Part shown: positions 62,376 to 64,000 of the stretch, piece after piece
Numbering within the stretch: position 1 is the stretch's first letter
Layout of the letters: every line of letters starts with the position of its first letter
DNA from: Heliopora coerulea
Lineage: Eukaryota > Cnidaria > Anthozoa > Scleralcyonacea > Helioporidae
Direction of reading: 5' to 3'
Assembly (NCBI GenBank): GCA_030142905.1
Contig: JASJOG010000144.1
Coordinates: 558,001 to 622,000, forward strand
Length of the DNA stretch: 64,000 nucleotides
Program-made: the position numbers and the translations under genes
The notes under the pieces: model-generated
What the model saw: the letters and a program-made list of their open reading frames with translations, nothing else
Told to the model about the DNA's origin: nothing
Database searches by the model: none

Positions 62376-62397
62376 TTTTCTCTATTTTTTTTTCAGT
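62376..62397 (+). promoter_or_regulatory. Likely 5'-UTR splice acceptor of the MysC-like gene
   Basis: A pyrimidine run of about 20 bases ends in TTTCAG at 62391-62396, with the start codon at 62458. No stretch between the AG and the ATG extends the coding frame in a recognisable way. The simplest reading is a non-coding first exon upstream, with the whole coding sequence in the next exon. RNA reads would settle it. Confidence 0.5.
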
Positions 62398-62457
62398 CTG
62401 TAGAAGCCTTTATCATTAAAATTTTGAAGAGGGTACATCATCACTTAAATATTAACA

Positions 62458-63876
62458 ATGATTAATGACAAGGAAAAGTCAGGTTATCACGTTCACTCCA
62501 GTACGCAATCACCGAACCTACTCAACAAATATTGCCTTCAAGCTAAAGCTGCTTTTTATCTCCTCTTGCTTATTGTAATAACACCATTCTGCTTGGTGTT
62601 GACCATCTGTGCTTCTTTGTTCGGAAAGAAAAACAAAGATCATAAATTTATAGAAAAGTCCCAGAGACGAACTGTGCTGGTATCAGGAGTGGTTCACACC
62701 AAAGGTTTACATGTGGCGAAAACCTTAGCTAAAGCTGGTCATCGGGTAATCGTGGTTGATGGCGACGATTTCTGGTGTGCTGCAGCAAGATGGTCACGCT
62801 TTGTTTCAAAATTCTACACTGTCCCAACTTTTAATTCCAACAGCAACAACGAAGAATATATCAATGGAATCATCAACATCGCAGAAAGTGAAAACATTGA
62901 TTGGTACGTTCCAGTAAGTCATACAAAGTCGGCTATAGCCGACACGATCATCAAACAGCGCCTTACTCAGAGGAATTCACGAATTAAATGTCTTGTTTAT
63001 GACGACCCAAAATTAACTGCCATCCTTGATGATAAAGTCCTTTTCCTGGAAGAATGCCAGAAACTTAAACTTCGTGTACCCGATTTCAAGCCGGTAAAAA
63101 GTGTGAACCAAGTTCGCGAAATTGCTGAAAAAGGACTTTTCATAAGAGATGATTACTTCTTAAAGCCACTGATGCCCTACTCTGTAGACCGACTAAGCTT
63201 CACACGCATACCTAGCAATGAAGAGGAATTAGAGAAGTACCTTGCCTCTTACGAATCAAAGCTGGACGATAACAATTCATACCTAGTCAATCGCTTTATA
63301 AAAGGAAAAGAATTTATAGCAAATGCCATATGCATCAAAGGACGTCTTCAAGCATTCCACGTATCTCCCAGTTCACCTATGCAAATTGACTTCGATGTTG
63401 TCCAATACCCAGAGATTAGAAAGTGGGTGGAAGTATTCTGTAATGCCAAGCAAATTACCGGTTTTATTTGCTTTGACTTTGTGGAGGATGAGACTTCTAG
63501 GATGGTTTATTGCATAGAGTGCAACCCACGCCTTAATTCAACAGTCGTTTCTTATCGCAACGAGTCAGACCTTGAAAGAGCGATTCGCGGAGCCTTGGAA
63601 CCCCCGTTTGAATTGGAGGTACCGGTGGAACCACCAGTCTCTTCCCCTCATGTGTACTGGTTATACAATGAAATTGCCAAGGTCGCCCTTTTCCAACAAG
63701 ATTTAAAAGAATTCGTTCACACCGTATGGACTGGTAAAGATGCAGTTTTTGATACCAGTGATCCACTGCCTTTTTTCATGCTGAATCACTTTCAGATGCC
63801 TGTTCTTCTTTTTAGAGCGCTCATCAGTGGCCAAAGATGGAACGTTACCAATTACTGTCTTGGACAACTCAGATGA
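62458..63876 (+). CDS. mysC: MysC-like ATP-grasp enzyme of mycosporine-like amino acid synthesis
   Basis: This 472-residue enzyme is expected to join glycine to 4-deoxygadusol, using ATP, to give mycosporine-glycine, a UV sunscreen precursor. I recognise it by similarity along its length to cyanobacterial MysC, which has about 458 residues. Visible features: a hydrophobic segment at residues 31-55, also present in MysC; a Rossmann-like start at 72-106 (TVLVSG...VIVVDGDDFW); the family signature VSKFYTVP at 116-123; LDDK at 190-193; the ATP-grasp lysine in FLKP (K236); GKEF at 283-286; and the metal-binding ECNPR at 354-358. The C-terminal VYWLYNEI (399-406) and DPLPFFMLNHFQ (435-446) also match MysC. 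The ATG sits in an AACAATGA context, with a polypyrimidine tract and AG 61 bases upstream. The frame is unbroken and ends in TGA. No pathway partner lies in the window. Family assignment is strong; substrate is inferred. Confidence 0.93.
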   Translation: MINDKEKSGYHVHSSTQSPNLLNKYCLQAKAAFYLLLLIVITPFCLVLTICASLFGKKNKDHKFIEKSQRRTVLVSGVVHTKGLHVAKTLAKAGHRVIVVDGDDFWCAAARWSRFVSKFYTVPTFNSNSNNEEYINGIINIAESENIDWYVPVSHTKSAIADTIIKQRLTQRNSRIKCLVYDDPKLTAILDDKVLFLEECQKLKLRVPDFKPVKSVNQVREIAEKGLFIRDDYFLKPLMPYSVDRLSFTRIPSNEEELEKYLASYESKLDDNNSYLVNRFIKGKEFIANAICIKGRLQAFHVSPSSPMQIDFDVVQYPEIRKWVEVFCNAKQITGFICFDFVEDETSRMVYCIECNPRLNSTVVSYRNESDLERAIRGALEPPFELEVPVEPPVSSPHVYWLYNEIAKVALFQQDLKEFVHTVWTGKDAVFDTSDPLPFFMLNHFQMPVLLFRALISGQRWNVTNYCLGQLR

Positions 63877-64000
63877 ATTGAACTGTGGCAGGCATGTCTG
63901 AACTCTCAGAGCAGAAATTTTGTCATTTCAGCTAAAGCAACGTCAACCATTTGTAGTAATCGCTCAGAAATAGCCCTTTTTTTGTGATAGTTCTCGCGAA

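Noticed and set aside
63323..63766. Short frames on both strands inside the ATP-grasp gene
   Set aside because: They are shadows of the 472-residue coding sequence.
62458..63876. Bacterial contamination as the source of the MysC-like gene
   Set aside because: The same contig holds spliced transposon genes, SINE heads and LINE tails, and the gene has a eukaryotic start context and acceptor. No ribosome-binding site or operon neighbour is present.

Overview
The window looks like nuclear DNA of an anthozoan cnidarian, most likely a stony coral. It is AT-rich and gene-poor, with GT-AG introns and many small DNA transposons, tRNA-derived SINE pieces, LINE 3' ends, Penelope-like hairpins, microsatellites and decayed minisatellites. 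The one clear host gene is a homolog of the cyanobacterial ATP-grasp enzyme MysC, which makes mycosporine-glycine, a UV-screening compound. Among animals this pathway is known mainly from corals and sea anemones. The taxonomic call rests on that gene plus the repeat landscape, so it is an inference.

Layout. 1-14.7 kb: no recognisable gene; a 176-bp MITE with TTA target duplication (2.5 kb), a GGAA-type microsatellite (3.2 kb), tRNA-like SINE scraps, a (TA)n tract (11.3 kb) and an 89-bp tandem duplication (12.4 kb). 14.7-25.4 kb: an inverted pair of hammerhead-like motifs (14.8 kb), a hAT element with perfect 8-bp duplications (15.6-16.3 kb), a second, inverted copy of the 2.5-kb MITE (16.8 kb), a 76-bp duplication, a GACTTG-rich minisatellite (19.8-20.3 kb), another hairpin (24.2 kb), and a short coding-like fragment abutting a SINE (25.1-25.3 kb). 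26.3-32.7 kb: a 72-bp minisatellite, a long AT tract, and about 2.7 kb of decayed ~36-bp repeats split by a LINE fragment. 33-37.8 kb: nothing coding that I recognise.

37.8-45.1 kb is a cluster of cut-and-paste elements: a MITE, an 877-bp hAT-like element with its first coding exon, a complete 4.2-kb PIF/Harbinger-type element, and a 378-bp hAT element. The Harbinger-type element carries an intact three-exon MADF-BESS gene and, facing it, a two-exon HARBI1-like transposase broken by one frameshift and one stop. It is flanked by an 11-bp direct repeat, although this transposase family normally makes a 3-bp duplication.

45.1-62.4 kb is again repeats: dispersed AACATG-rich sequence, a 375-bp foldback with ~173-bp arms, a second hammerhead-like inverted pair (49.4 kb), a LINE 3' end (51.6 kb), a tRNA-derived SINE (54.6 kb), a 614-bp hAT derivative with a BED-finger exon (58.4-59.0 kb), and mariner-like MITEs (60.0 and 61.1 kb). 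62.4-63.9 kb: the MysC-like gene, whole coding sequence in one exon, with a likely 5'-UTR splice acceptor just upstream. None of its usual pathway partners (DHQ-synthase-like enzyme, O-methyltransferase, NRPS-like or D-Ala-ligase-like enzyme) lies in the window; any linked partner would have to be beyond 64 kb or further than 62 kb upstream.
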